Assembly (NCBI GenBank): GCA_030562195.1
Contig: JAUJPP010000002.1
Location: forward strand, 1,364,001-1,428,000
Length of the DNA stretch: 64,000 nucleotides
Source: Nipponacmea schrenckii
Taxonomy: Eukaryota; Mollusca; Gastropoda; Lottiidae
Direction of reading: 5' to 3'
Shown here piece by piece: positions 49,440 through 61,978 of the stretch; the stretch's first letter is position 1, and each line of letters starts with the position of its first letter. Under the pieces are notes generated by a model. That model was given only the letters and a program-made list of their open reading frames with translations, was not told the origin of the DNA and did not search any database. The position numbers and the translations under genes are program-made.

Positions 49440-50390
49440 CAAATATTCGCTTTATTAAGACTTCTATGAGTCGAGTTATTACATGTAAGTCAGATTCGAG
49501 TTACTAAATCTGATATTTGAGTTACTAAATCTGATATTCAAGTTCCTTTGTCTGATATTCAAGTTCCTTTATATGATATTCCAATTCCTGTATCTGTTAG
49601 TCCAATTCCTGTATCTTATATTCCAGTTCCTGTATCTTATATTCCAATTCCTGTATCTGATATTCCAGTTCCTGTTTTCTGATATTCCAGTTCCTGTATG
49701 ATATTCCTGCTCCTTTGTCTGATATTCCAGTTACTATGTCTTGTATTCGAATCACCGTGTCTAATATTCCAGTTACAAAGTCTGACATTCGAGTTCCTTT
49801 GTCTTATATTCGAGTCTCTATGTCTGATATTCGAGTCAAAGGAATTTGTTTGTCGAGTTATTTAATGTAATGTTCGAGTTCCAATGTTAGATACATTTGA
49901 GTAACTAAGTCTTATATTTGAGCTACTATGTCTACTATTAGTTCCTTTGTCTGATATTCGAGTTCATATGTCCGATATTTAGCTATGTCGGATATTTGAA
50001 TTACTACATACGTCTGATATTCTAGTCCCCGTGTTTGATATTAGTCACTTAGTCTTATATTTTTCTGTTTCTGTTTCTGATATTCCGGCTTTAATATTGG
50101 ATACCCGAGTTCCTGTGTCTGATATTCGAATTTCTTTGTCGAGATACTAAATGTAATGTTCGAGTTCTAATGTTGGATATTTGAGTAACTTAGTCTTCTT
50201 TTCGAGCTACTATGTCTAATATTCGAGGCCTTTTGTCTGATATTCGAATTTCTATGTTGGACATATTTAATTATGTTGGATATTTGTATTACTAAGTCTG
50301 ATATTCGAGCTACTAGGTCTAATATTTGAGTTACTAAGTCTGATATTCAGCTATGTTGGATATTTGAGTAACTACACTCAATACATTAAT
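49440..50390. repeat. 21-base TCTGATATTCGAGTTCCTTTG minisatellite
   Basis: About 40 degenerate units have a consensus of TCTGATATTC plus GAGTTCCTATG-type sequence. The best-ordered part is 49560-49830. On the minus strand 49788-49597 the 21-base period becomes a seven-residue repeat, IQELEYK, giving a short open frame with coiled-coil-like spacing. Flanking degeneration and stops argue that it is not a gene. Confidence 0.85.
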
Positions 50391-53300
50391 TATTGTAGAG
50401 CGATATATGGAAATAATGAACCAGGATCTAAAAATATATTTTGGTACTCAGAGTTTCAGACAATCGAGTCTGTAACAACATGTTTTATTTTTTGAAAAAT
50501 TTTTGAACATGTCTGACATTTCCTTTAACATGTTCTCATTTTATATCACTTTATTCAATCAATAAAAAAGGTTGTACAGAGATTAAATAATTATCAGCTG
50601 TATTCAAACTGACAATTGGGTAAGTTCTAGTCTATTGATGAACCAATTGTAAGAGTTAAGAAGGGGGCACGAAGCGGTCAAACGGCCAACAACCTATAGG
50701 AAATACAATTGGATCTTCCACTATAATATGAAAGCATACTTAAGTTTCTTAAGACCATTCTTACACCGATATATATTTAAGAGTGTCTTAACAGAATCAT
50801 TACTATCAATAGCAAAAGATTTTTTATAATTAAGCTTAGGTGTCAAATCTCGAGGACTCTTTTGAGCATAATTACTATCCAATTTTCTCAATTTATAAAT
50901 CGCATTTATTTACCATCTAATTTGCTGGACTTGTTATAGCAAGGTCGTTTGATAAATCTTTTAGGGGAGACCAGGTGTTGTTCAGTGTGCAGTGTGCAGA
51001 TACCCATGGCAGGGTCGGTTAGATCTGTCATTCTGTCAAAAATATGACTCTGACGATGGATGAATTAATGAAAAAAGGGCCTTGGCGCTACTGTGTACCA
51101 TAATAGTTGGAATACATTTCGATCGAGCTGAACACTTTTTTCCTTTGATTGTCGAACTTGCACCCCTGATGACCCAACGCGCCCCATGGGTGGCCTGTCT
51201 TAGCCGACCCGGGCACGTTCGGCCATTTTAACACTTTCACTTTTTCAATAATTTTCTCTAAGATTTCTAACAATGGGCCACACTGGTACATATTGAGGGC
51301 GACTATGTGTTCTTTCATTCTGGTTAATTTCAGGGAGAATTATTCATAAGTGTTTCATACACAGCTTAGGCTGAACTATCCCGGTCTCCCCTATATGGCC
51401 TAAAACGTAACATTTGTTTATTTTTTTCAGAACCTCATTTTTCCAACATGTTTTGTGTGAATTGAAATATCCATTTCAAAAACCTACGCGGTAGTTATTA
51501 ATTAGTTTTGGGGTTGACTTTGTGTATCTTTCGACAGTTTTGATACCTAGTATAGTCGGGAACAAAAATAGATGATAGAGACCCTTTTCATTTCTATCGA
51601 TAAACAGACTGTTAGTTCTACTTCTTTGTGTCATTCACCTAATGTCTTCGATTAGTTGCTTTTCCAGAGATCAATTTTTTTTTTGTCTTTTTACTTTCTG
51701 ACCTTGGCACACAATACAGCAAAATCTTAATTCACATCATCAATTAATGTCACAATAAATGCGGTCAATGATATTGATTTTGAAAAAGATTGCTATGTAA
51801 TCACAGATAACAAGTGAATGGAAATGTCTTGTCTGTTGTTATGATTACCAATACGCCTTTATTGAACAATTCTTTTTCATGTTATAGTATAGGAAAATAT
51901 TATGCAAGTTCGATATCATAAATAACCTCTAAAGAGGAAATCGTTGGATTTGTTTTAAGACATTATCCTCAACATCGAACTAGACGCCATAACTTATAGA
52001 GTATAAGCAGTTATAAATGAATAATAAATTCATAATCATTGTAATCAGAAACGGGAAGTTCACTGTAAATTGCGTATTGCGTTTTTAAAGGATATCTTAG
52101 ATATGAAAGTTGACTGCACTTACATTTACCGGTATCTCTCGGTAAACATCTTTCTGTTCTATGAAAGTCGGTTACGCACCCATTTCTTGAATAAACAGAC
52201 GTGTCATTATGGTGTCATAGTTCAGTCAGATTAAATTACGGTAATGATATTGATATAACAGGCTACTTGTCAATTCCAAATTTCAATTTCATGTTCTGGA
52301 CAAATTTTGATGCTTCTTTTTTAAAAATATGGGCAAAATGTCACCTTGAACAATAATGCATTAGATCAAATATTTAGAAAGAAATCCGGTGGAAGTGGCG
52401 AAAAACTAATTGTATAAGTATTGTTGAAATGAGTGTCAGTGTAGAATTAACGTTGGGTTTTATATGGTGCCCGATTGGTGTATACGGTGGAGAAGTATGA
52501 TACAGTTGAACAAGTAAATGCGCATAGATACTGTGTCCGATTGGGTGCATGGTTGGAATTTAGTAGATAAAGGACTACTCTATTCGAGAATCTCTCTGGA
52601 TACGATGTTGAAGTATCGATACAATTCAATTAGTATGCCTACATCTGCATAGGCTAGATACGGTGTCAGTTAAGGTGCATTTGGTGTGGGATTATCAATA
52701 TAATGAATAAGCTAGCCTACTATTCGATAATCTTAAACCACTGTTTCAAGAAAGTGTCTCTTGTTTGTAAATTATTTTGTAAACTATCACTAATAAAAAT
52801 GCAATTCATCAGAAAAAAATAAAAATATGCAAATATGTTAATTAAGAAAAAAAGCGTCTTATATTCATAATGAGGTAACCTAAATTCTGCAAATTCTTTA
52901 GTCTTTCTTTAACCAACACCCAAAAACCTATATATTGCGTCATTGGTTGTTTTGATGATTCAACAGCTTTGTATATCCTATAATTCAAGTAGTGTTATTT
53001 GTTCCTACATGACGTCACGAGACAGGTATACATTCTGACTTCTTCAAAGTCCGCGTTCAAGTCTATTATAGTTTCGCTTTCCAAATTTGACTCTCTGTCC
53101 TAACCTTGAACCAGTTAACCACCAATCAAATTCCTTCTTATATAATGTTATGCCAAAAACTTTGTTTACATTATTACAAAGCGGAGTTTTGGTGTGAGTC
53201 ATGTCATATACAGGTCGGTTAGTCAATAGAAACTTGTAAATATAGTCTTAGTAGTAGGCCTACTCTTACTTAATTAAACTTATAAGTTGGACCGCTCAAA

Positions 53301-53672
53301 ATGTACAAAAGTCATTCTTAATAATTATTTACAAACTTTTAAAATGAAAATTGTTCTAGAAATACGCCAGAAACTGATTTGAAGGCGCGTTGTTCTATTT
53401 TTAGTGATATATAAAAATAAACAGTTTAAAGTCCATTTTATTTTTTCGAAGGTTAGCCTAATTTTATTTTCGTCCTCAAAGTTAGGAAAACTATACACCA
53501 ATATTTACTTGAAAGTTTCAATTGAAATAATCCTATCGTTAGTTTTCTTGATATATTTGATCATTTATGCCGTTTGATAGACTTTCACCAGCACTTAAAC
53601 AGTAACTCAAGAGAATTTCCATTTCATTGGAATGATTATATAATACCAAATTAATTATGGATAGGCATTGAT
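50391..53672. other. Intergenic, no gene seen
   Basis: About 3.3 kb without a recognised coding region. Short minus-strand frames at 51088-51318, 52447-52629 and 53044-53226 match no family. A weak repeat at about 52450-52690 places GGTGCATGGTTGGAATT-like and GGTGCATTTGGTG-like words near variants of GATACGGTGTC about every 100 bases. Confidence 0.45.
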
Positions 53673-53960
53673 TTTAAAGGAATACTACCTCTTACAAGGG
53701 ACACATAATTTGAAGTCTCTTGGTCTATACAAATGTTAAATTTATATTAATTTACAAAGTAGGCCTACCAGAACTAAATAAAAGAATTTCCACATAAGAT
53801 TATAAATATATACATTTAAGTACATAATATAGTGAATAATTGAAAAGCGCATTAAAATTGCTAAGTTTAATGGACGATTACTTAGTTTTATAATAACTGG
53901 TTTCCTTTGAATAGTTTTGACACCTTGTATAAGTCCACTGATAAAAAAAGGTAGTACTCA
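53673..53960. mobile_element. Palindromic MITE family, degenerate copy
   Basis: It starts TTTAAAGGAATACTACCTCT and ends near AAAGGTAGTACTC, with an interior GATTACTTAGTTTTATAATA resembling other members. It is more diverged than the copies near 20 kb and 26 kb. Confidence 0.5.
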
Positions 53961-54224
53961 AAAGCAGCATGGTGAGTGGAGTTCCCGGTGCGATCAAACT
54001 CATCAAACGGATCTCATCTACGACTTGATTGACTATCATTCACTTTGAGTGTTAAAAGAGTATAAAATTTTTTATTCTAGTCTAAGGGAGGTAAATCTTG
54101 TCGATTCATGAAGTATGCGACAACAGAATTTTTTAAAATATTTAACCTGACTAGATTTAACGGGCCAAACTCAGCTATACACGGGCATTGTCGATTTTAT
54201 GAGTAGCCTAATTCATAATTGCAA

Positions 54225-54660
54225 AATACAAAATTATTTAAACTTCGTAAAATTCAAAAACTCCTTCTAGAAAATCTTCGAGCCTTGTATTTCAAAGGAC
54301 ATAATATTTATATTCAACCTTATTTAGATTACTGATCACCAATTTGGGAAAGTTATAGTGTGAAATCAAATACATTAAAACATCAACAAAAACGCGCTCA
54401 TAAATTACATGTAATACTGAATACTAATAACTATATATCAATTATAAAAATTAGCTTAAATCCATAAATATTATTGATTATACTATACGCCATAAATTTA
54501 ATTCTTTTGTATTTATATTTAAGATACGAAATAATTTATGTCCGAGATACCTTTCTAATACGTTTTTATCCTACAAAACATCTTATTCGTCCATTGATAA
54601 AAAGTTAACGTTTACTCAATCTAGAATAATATATAATATAAGATATTATATCTTTATAAA
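54225..54660 (+). pseudogene. LINE 3' end fragment
   Basis: Plus-strand translation gives YIQPYLDY, a stop, SPIWESYSVKSNTLKHQQKR and AHKLHVILNTNNYIS. This is the block after the RT core of jockey/CR1-type LINEs (LDYCSPIWG). TGA stands where the cysteine is expected, and the frame shifts further on at RNNLCPRYLSN. It is followed by a TTTA simple repeat that may have grown from the element's 3' tail. Confidence 0.75.
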
Positions 54661-54687
54661 CACGTTTTAAAATATAAAAGTGTAATT

Positions 54688-54730
<43 letters not shown>

Positions 54731-54739
54731 TTCATTCAT

Positions 54740-54794
<55 letters not shown>

Positions 54795-54853
54795 TTCATT
54801 CATTCATTCATTCATTCATTCATTTATTTATTTATTTATTTATTTATTTATAT
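54688..54853. repeat. TTTA/TTCA microsatellite
   Basis: About 165 bases of TTTA tetramers include an internal block of TTCA tetramers (54794-54823) and two isolated TTCA units. It begins about 255 bases before the start codon of the transporter gene. Confidence 0.97.
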
Positions 54854-54942
54854 TTGGGTAACAGAGAAATTAAGTAGATGTGGTCTGTAACTATTAACTA
54901 CATAAGAGTTGTTTGCTCTTGTTTTAATGGAACGTTTACAAA

Positions 54943-57900
54943 ATGAAGAAGCGAAAGTTTGTTTGTCCACCAACTGACGAAGTAAATTATGTTTTTATAT
55001 CTCCAGAGTATATTATCTACTTCTCAGGATTCATGGTATGGTTATTTATTTCAATATATTCACTCACTATTCTATAGTTTTAAGTTATATGCGTATTGAA
55101 CCTATCATTATTGGGCAAATTCAATATCATAATTCATATTCATCGACATCAATCAGCACATTGAGTCATTAAAGAGATTAACAAACTTAAAGACAGTCTC
55201 TGTTAAGTTATAAAAATAAATATTCTAGGCACGGTATAGAATTACTGACATTACAGAATTTGAATCAAATATGCATCAATATGGTCATCAAAATCGTTTC
55301 AATTTATCACACTAGCTTGCTTAAAAGATCTAGATAGAAATGAATCAAATATTTGTTCTGTTAGCCTATATTATTAATTATAGTTAATAAATGTATAGGC
55401 CTAGTAGGCTCTAGATAAGAGCCATTACAATAGTCACATCCTATATAAAGTGTCAGTATCCAAAATTATCATTATTTTTCATTTTTGACAATTTTAAGAC
55501 AACAGTTGGTTAAAAGTTTACCACAGTAAAATTTTTGTTTCAGGATTTATTTGGTGTTAGTATGATTTTACCTTTAATCTTGCCATATGCAAGAGAATTG
55601 GGAGCATCACCAACCATGGCAGGATTTTTAGGTACCGGTACTGGTAGTTTATTTTTTTAATCTACAATTTGGCTAATGAATATGTATAAGATATGCCTTT
55701 AGTAGTATGAGAATTTCACTTTATATTTCTTTATGTGTATTTTTATATTTATGACAGTGTTATCAAAGATTAGTCACATTTTATCCTTTCAAATGTGGAT
55801 AATTCTGGAACCACGCGGATTGGAAGCCTATAATTTTGACTATGAGCTTCGCAAAAAATAACTGTTTCTGAGACAATGGTAAACCTGTCCCTTTAATTTT
55901 TGAAATAAACAGAATACTATGTTGGACATTGTTGGTAAATGGAACTGATAATATAATACAGAATTAAAGGTATAAAATCTTGTAATTGGTATATCAATAT
56001 ATTTCAGGATCTGTATATGGTGGAGTACAGTTATTCTCTGGTCCAATTATTGTAAGTTAGACTTTCATATATATTTATAGAAAAGTCCAGTAGCAGAATG
56101 ATGAAATGACCATCTTCTGTTTGCAGGCCCGTAATCAGCTCTTTGACCTTGGAAAGGGGAAGGGGGGGGGGGGGCGTCAGTAAGGCGCAGTTATAACATA
56201 CCTAAAATAACATTCAATTCTGATGTAATTCAGGGATTGAGTAAAAGAAAATTAATTAGGGGGAGGGGGGGGGGTTTGTTTAAAGATTGAATGAACAACT
56301 GTTGTTAATATCAGAGTGTTTTATTGAAAGTGAATACATTGTTTAAAAATAACTATTCATAGGGTGTTTTAATAACCAAATAAGAATAAATTTATCTCTT
56401 TAATTTAATTTTTTTTTAGTATTTTGCAGGGGGGGGGGGGAGAAGCTGTCTGCTTGTTCTGCTGAAGTCTGTGGCTCTTGCAATTCTAAAAATACTTAAC
56501 CAGTTTCTGCTTTAAATTGAATTAATTAGCTTGAATGGTATTAAGGATGGTAGCTTCATAACTATTCAATTACAACTGAAGTCACAGGACATGTGTGAGT
56601 TAGTTGCATTGACTCACAAAAAAAAAACCCAAAGCTTTCTTGATCTCAAATGAAATTGAAATACTGTCCCTTTAATCTCTCTAGGAGATTCATAATCTGT
56701 GATTTTATCTGTATTGGTTTAATAAGTTATTAAATTAACAATAGATCATAGTGTCATATATCAATAAAATAAACCAAGCTGTTGCCTTGCTGTTAAAACC
56801 AATTGTACTTGACTTTGTTTAGCTGTATAATAATCACACTAGGGTCATTCCATGTTAAGTGGAACAATAGTGAGAACCCGACCCCCTCAAAAAAATAAAT
56901 TATAAATTTATTGTATTTTTCAGGGTCATTGGAATAATATTAAATATATCCTGTAATGGTGTTATTGAATTTCAGGTTAATTGGAAATCTAATAAATATA
57001 TCTAGTAATGGTGTTATTGTATTTCAGGGTAATTGGATTGTAATGAATATATCTATTAATGGTGTTTTTGTATTTCAGGGTAATGGGAATGCTAATAAAT
57101 ATATCTATTAACAGTGTTATTGTATTTCAGGGTAATGGGAATGCTAATTAATATATCTAGTAATGGTGTTTTTGTATTTCAGGGTAATGGGAATGCTAAT
57201 AAATATATCTATTAACAGTGTTATTGTATTTAGGGTAATGGGAATGCTAATAAATATATCTAGTAATGGTGTTTTTGTATTTCAGGGTAATGGGAATGCT
57301 AATAAATATATCTGTTAACAGTGTTATTGTATTTCAGGGTAATGGGAATGCTAATATATATATATCTAGTAATGGTGTTTTTGTATTTCAGGGTAACTGG
57401 AAATCTAATAAATATATCTATGAAGGTATTATTGTATTTCAGAGTAATTGGATTCTAATAAATATATCTAGTAATGGTGTTATTGTATTTAGGGTAATGG
57501 GAATGCTAATAAATATATCTAGTAATGGTGTTATTGTATTTCAGGGTAATTGGAATGATAATGAATATATCTATTAATGGTTTTATTGTATTTATATCTA
57601 GTAATGGTTTTATTGTATTTTAGGGTAATGGGAATGGTAATAAATATATCTAGTAATGGTGTTATTGTATTTCAGAGTAATTGGAAGTCTAATAAATATA
57701 TCTAGTAATGGTGTTATTGTATTTAGGGTAATGGGAATGCTAATAAATATATCTAGTAATGGTGTTTTTGTATTTCAGGGTAATGGGAATGCTAATAAAT
57801 ATATCTATTAACAGTGTTATTATATTTCAGGGTAATGGGAATGGTAATAAATATATCTAGTAATGGTGTTTTTGTATTTCAGGGTAATGGGAATGCTAAT

Positions 57901-60163
57901 AAATATATCTATTAACAGTGTTATTGTATTTAGGGTAATGGGAATGCTAATAAATATATCTAGTAATGGTGTTTTTGTATCTCAGGGTAATGGGAATGCT
58001 AATAAATATATCTATTAACAGTGTTATTGTATTTCAGGGTAATGGGAATGCTAATATATATATCTAGTAATGGTGTTTTTGTATTTCAGGGTAACTGGAA
58101 ATCTAATAAATATATCTATGAAGGTATTATTGTATTTCAGAGTAATTGGATTCTAATAAATATATCTAGTAATGGTGTTATTGTATTTAGGGTAATGGGA
58201 ATGCTAATAAATATATCTAGTAATGGTGTTATTGTATTTCAGGGTAATTGGAATGATAATGAATATATCTATTAATGGTTTTATTGTATTTATATCTAGT
58301 AATGGTTTTATTGTATTTTAGGGTAATGGGAATGCTAATAAATATATCTAGTAATGGTGTTATTGTATTTCAGAGTAATTGGAATTCTAATGAATATATC
58401 TAATAATAGTATTATTATAGAATTTGAATTATTTTTAATCGAAGTGATAAGGAATATGTCTAGTCAGTATTATTTTCGAGGTAATTAAAGTGATAATGTA
58501 TAATTTATTATGTTATCTAGTATTATTTTTCCGGCTAATTAAGGTGATAATGGATATTTTTCAGGGTAATTGGAGTGATAGTTTTGATAGAAGATTAAGT
58601 ATAGTTTTGGTATTATTTTTTTCTGCTATTGGATATGGCTTATTGGGAATGAGTTCCTCAATGCTCATGTTATTTTTATCCAGGTTGCCCTCAGGTTTGT
58701 AATGCTCACCTTCATTTCTTGTATTGTTTAGGCTTTATTTCTTGTACATGTAGCAATGCCAGATGTTTCCCCTTTTATTTCATCTTGTTAATGTTTATGT
58801 TATAGGACAGACAGGTTGACATAGAAAATATATAAATAATGTGCCAATGTCTCGGTCTATTAACGATTTTTTAAGGATCAGAAAAGTAGTGTGTAAATAA
58901 TTCTTTGATTAAAATGTTTCAGGTTTTTTTAAACATAGCCAAGCCTTGTCTAAATCATATTTAGCCGATATCATGCCTAATTCAGATAGAAATACAGTTT
59001 TAGGACATTTTAATGCCGTATCTAGTATGGGTTTTATAATAGGACCTATGTTAGGAGGGCATATTGCTGAATGGCCTAATGGTTTTAATATCGTTGGACT
59101 TATTGCAGCTTTTATATTCTTTCTCAATAGCAGTAAGTATGAATATTATATGTTGAAATTAGAAATATTAAAACAGAACCTAAAAAACATAGAGTTGAAC
59201 GCTACATGATTTGCAAACGACTGATCTATTTTCAGCCTCGGAAATGTATTTTTTGAGCAATATAGAAATAGAAATATTAAAACATGTAAACATGAGAATA
59301 TTTCGGAATGGGGTGAAAATAGACCAGAATATAGCCTAGCGTGAAGCATTTGAGCTTTGTAGGCTCTTTTTTTTATATTTCTAACTATGTTTCTATGCTT
59401 AATAGCTATGTAAGATTAATTCAATGCATCATTTTTCTTTTCAGTAATAATTTGGACATTACTGCCACCTGTTAAGTCTTACACACATCCTGAATTAACG
59501 CGGATTGATTCAGTTATCTCCCTTAGAAAACTCAACTCAGATGAGATCAACTTTAGTCCAAAATTGTTTCTAAATTCTATCAAAAAAATAGATTGGAAGG
59601 ATATGTGGGACTGGTTTTTAATCAAATTTCTTCTGGGATTTTCTGTGATAGTCTTTCGAAGCAATTTTTCTCTCATGGTGAAGGAATCGTATGATATTGG
59701 TGCTAAAACAAACGGTTATCTAATCTCATACAGTGCCTTATCCTCAACACTTATTGGTGTTTTCGTAGGACGAATATCTAAATTTTATAAAAATGACTAT
59801 AAATTGATCAAACATATGACATTTCTGCTAACTTTTACATTATTATTTTTAATTTTATCACCTAATGTTTGGTTTTTACTCTTTCTTTTGCCCTTTTTAA
59901 GTCTTTCTACTGCTGTAATAAGGGTAGCTTCAGTGACACTTACATTAGAACGTGCCAAAAACCATGGAGTAGGAGCCTTGATGGGTTTACAGCAAAGTAT
60001 TATGGCCATAGCTAGAATGATCGGGTCTTTTATTGCAGGGATATCTTTGGAATTTTCTTATTCTGGTCCTGGTATACTATCTATTATTTTCTGTACTGTT
60101 GGTTTAATTTTATTAGTAGTTAGACCACAAGATGTTGCATCCAGAAAAAAGAAAGTTCAGTAA
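54943..60163 (+). CDS. MFSD9: Major-facilitator transporter, MFSD9-like, six exons
   Basis: Exons are 54943-55035, 55544-55631, 56008-56051, 58565-58694, 58923-59132 and 59445-60163. All have GT-AG borders and compatible phases and give 427 residues with a stop at 60161. The join FSGFM/DLFGVSMILPLILPYA then ELGASPTMAGFLG matches my recollection of MFSD9 proteins, as does SRLPSGFFKHSQALSKSYLA and GHFNAVSSMGFIIGP. The loop G-N-W-S-D-S-F-D-R-R at the exon 3/4 border is the MFS motif A between helices 2 and 3. Several hydrophobic spans follow, and the tail is basic (SRKKKVQ). It is expected to be a 12-helix membrane carrier, somewhat short for the family; substrate unknown. The start methionine is supported by the good fit of exon 1 but not by RNA. 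AATAAA near 61252 may be the poly(A) signal. Confidence 0.88.
56155..56440 (+). repeat. Three long G tracts in the transporter intron
   Basis: Runs of about 12-14 G occur near 56160, 56262 (interrupted by one A) and 56431. Each sits in purine-rich context on the transcribed sense strand. They could form G-quadruplexes in the pre-mRNA, but they are also typical places for length errors in assemblies. Confidence 0.7.
56900..58420 (+). repeat. 52-base minisatellite made of 3' splice-site copies
   Basis: Roughly 28 units have a consensus of TTTTTGTATTTCAG, GGTAATGGGAATGCTAATAA, then ATATATCTAGTAATGG (spacing 52 at 57079, 57131 and 57183). The array lies in intron 3 of the MFSD9-like gene, 145 bases before exon 4. 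The true border reads ATATTTTTCAG/GGTAATTGGAGTGATAG, so each unit resembles the acceptor plus the first codons of exon 4. A higher-order repeat of 698 bases is visible: the variant GGTAACTGGAAATC recurs at 57392 and 58090 in the same unit order. Open frames over the array are by-products. Confidence 0.92.
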
Positions 60164-61978
60164 TTTCATATTTACACACAAGCTTTATAAATCATCGAAT
60201 TCTGTGCTGCATAGAGGTTTGAGTTTTTGGTGAATTATGAGTCATCAAAACACAGGAATCATAGTTGAGGCCTGTTATAGATTGAGTTAAGAGCTGTGAA
60301 CCCTAAAAAGCTATTAGTCAAATTAACTTGACATCCCAGAAGAGCCATCCGTCTCTCGAAAACGTAAGAGTCCATATCAAGGAGGTTTAAGTTATGGTAG
60401 AGCTTTTAGCACTGGCTGTGAAACCATGATGAGACCAAATATGAATTTGTAAGATCCACGGTAATCATTGTGCCATAGATGAGGCTTCATGAATACTATG
60501 TGAGCTCTTACGAGATGAGTCCTTGGAAAACTAGTCAGTCTCTGGTCAGCGACGATTTGTAACTAAGAATGGGATCAGAGTCTGGATGAGGTATTAGCCT
60601 AAAGATTAGAGAATCTTTGATGGGCGATGACCTCAATGAAGAACCAGAGCAGCCGCAATATGGCCGTGATTCCTGGTCGAGCTATGATTCTTCTTTTTGT
60701 CTATTGTTTGATATTAATTAATTGTTTATTTTAAGAGATGTACACATCCTGATTTCTTAGATTGGAATGAATTATATTATTACGAGATTCCTTTATCACT
60801 TTATAGAATAGCCTTTAACCGTCAAGGATCAAAAATGGAAAAAAGATGTCTTGATTGATTTACAATTAGTAAGTAGACATCAAACTTTGATGTCTCTTAA
60901 GCATAATTCATATTTCTCGCCTTCATTTGTGATTCCAGAAAAAACCATAACGAAACAATTGCTATAGCAAAAGTGGAATTACAGGAACGTCCAATTGAAA
61001 ATTTACATGATGTGAATTGATTCTATCAGTGTCCCCGATACATATTTAACATTTAACAAACCTCTTTACAATCCCTTTGTTATATCTATTGATGTCATCT
61101 GTGTCAGGTGTTTTGTTTTGTTTCTTACAGGAAATAATTATGTGCAATAAGATTATTCATAATATTTCACGATAACCCTAGCCATAATTGATTTGTTTGT
61201 TGTTGAGTGTAAATTTATTTTTGTATGTAAAAGAATATTTTTCTGTTATTAATAAAAAATTTATAATAACATTTTATTTAAATCAATAAAGTCTATTTTA
61301 ATATTGTTTTTTTGTTTTTTTTTTCAATATATTAGACCTTGATTTAATTGCTGTAGGTTCACCCCGTTAATAAAGGCCAAGTTTCTTAATTTACAGCACA
61401 CCTAGATTTATAACTGCGACCAAGACAAAACAGGCTTAGATCTAGAATTAGCTCGTGGACGCGGTAAAGTTCAATGCCTTTTGCAGGGCGTAGCTTACTG
61501 GGGTGTGGAGTGGTGCGACCATGACATAATAAGAGATTATAATCTGATATTTAAATTCTTAATACAGCCAGGTAGAGTCTACCATAATAAGCTTCATTAC
61601 CCCGATTTTTGAGGAAACAGTCGGTAAAAGAAGGACTATTTGAAGGAATGAATCTTCATTTTCATTAGGCCTATATACTATTAACATATTTCGGTTGTGA
61701 ATATATCTGGGTTATCTCTAAGTGCGATTTGGACAATTTTTCAAAAGTCGACCCTTTCAAAACATCATGAAGTTTTTAACAGAAACGAATGTTTTCTTGA
61801 GGCTTGATTATACAGGATTCAGCTTCAGTTGTAAAAGGTATGCTTCAAGAGTTATCTCCTATTTTGCAGGTGACGCTGCCTTACGACTGCGCGGGAAATT
61901 TTCTCCATTTTTGACGTTATTGTTTTCTTTTTTTGTAAACAGACCTAACATACACCTTTAGAATGGTTTAAAAAGATA
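60164..61978. other. 3' flank of the transporter gene and intergenic sequence
   Basis: It contains the probable 3' UTR or downstream region, with AATAAA near 61252 and a T-rich tract at 61305-61325. The 79-residue plus frame at 61722-61961 has no recognised domain. No other gene is seen. Confidence 0.5.

Noticed and set aside
57266..58275. Two repetitive plus-strand frames (IFQGNGNANIYISSNGVFVF type)
   Set aside because: They arise from the 52-base minisatellite; most units contain stops in the phase that would continue exon 3.
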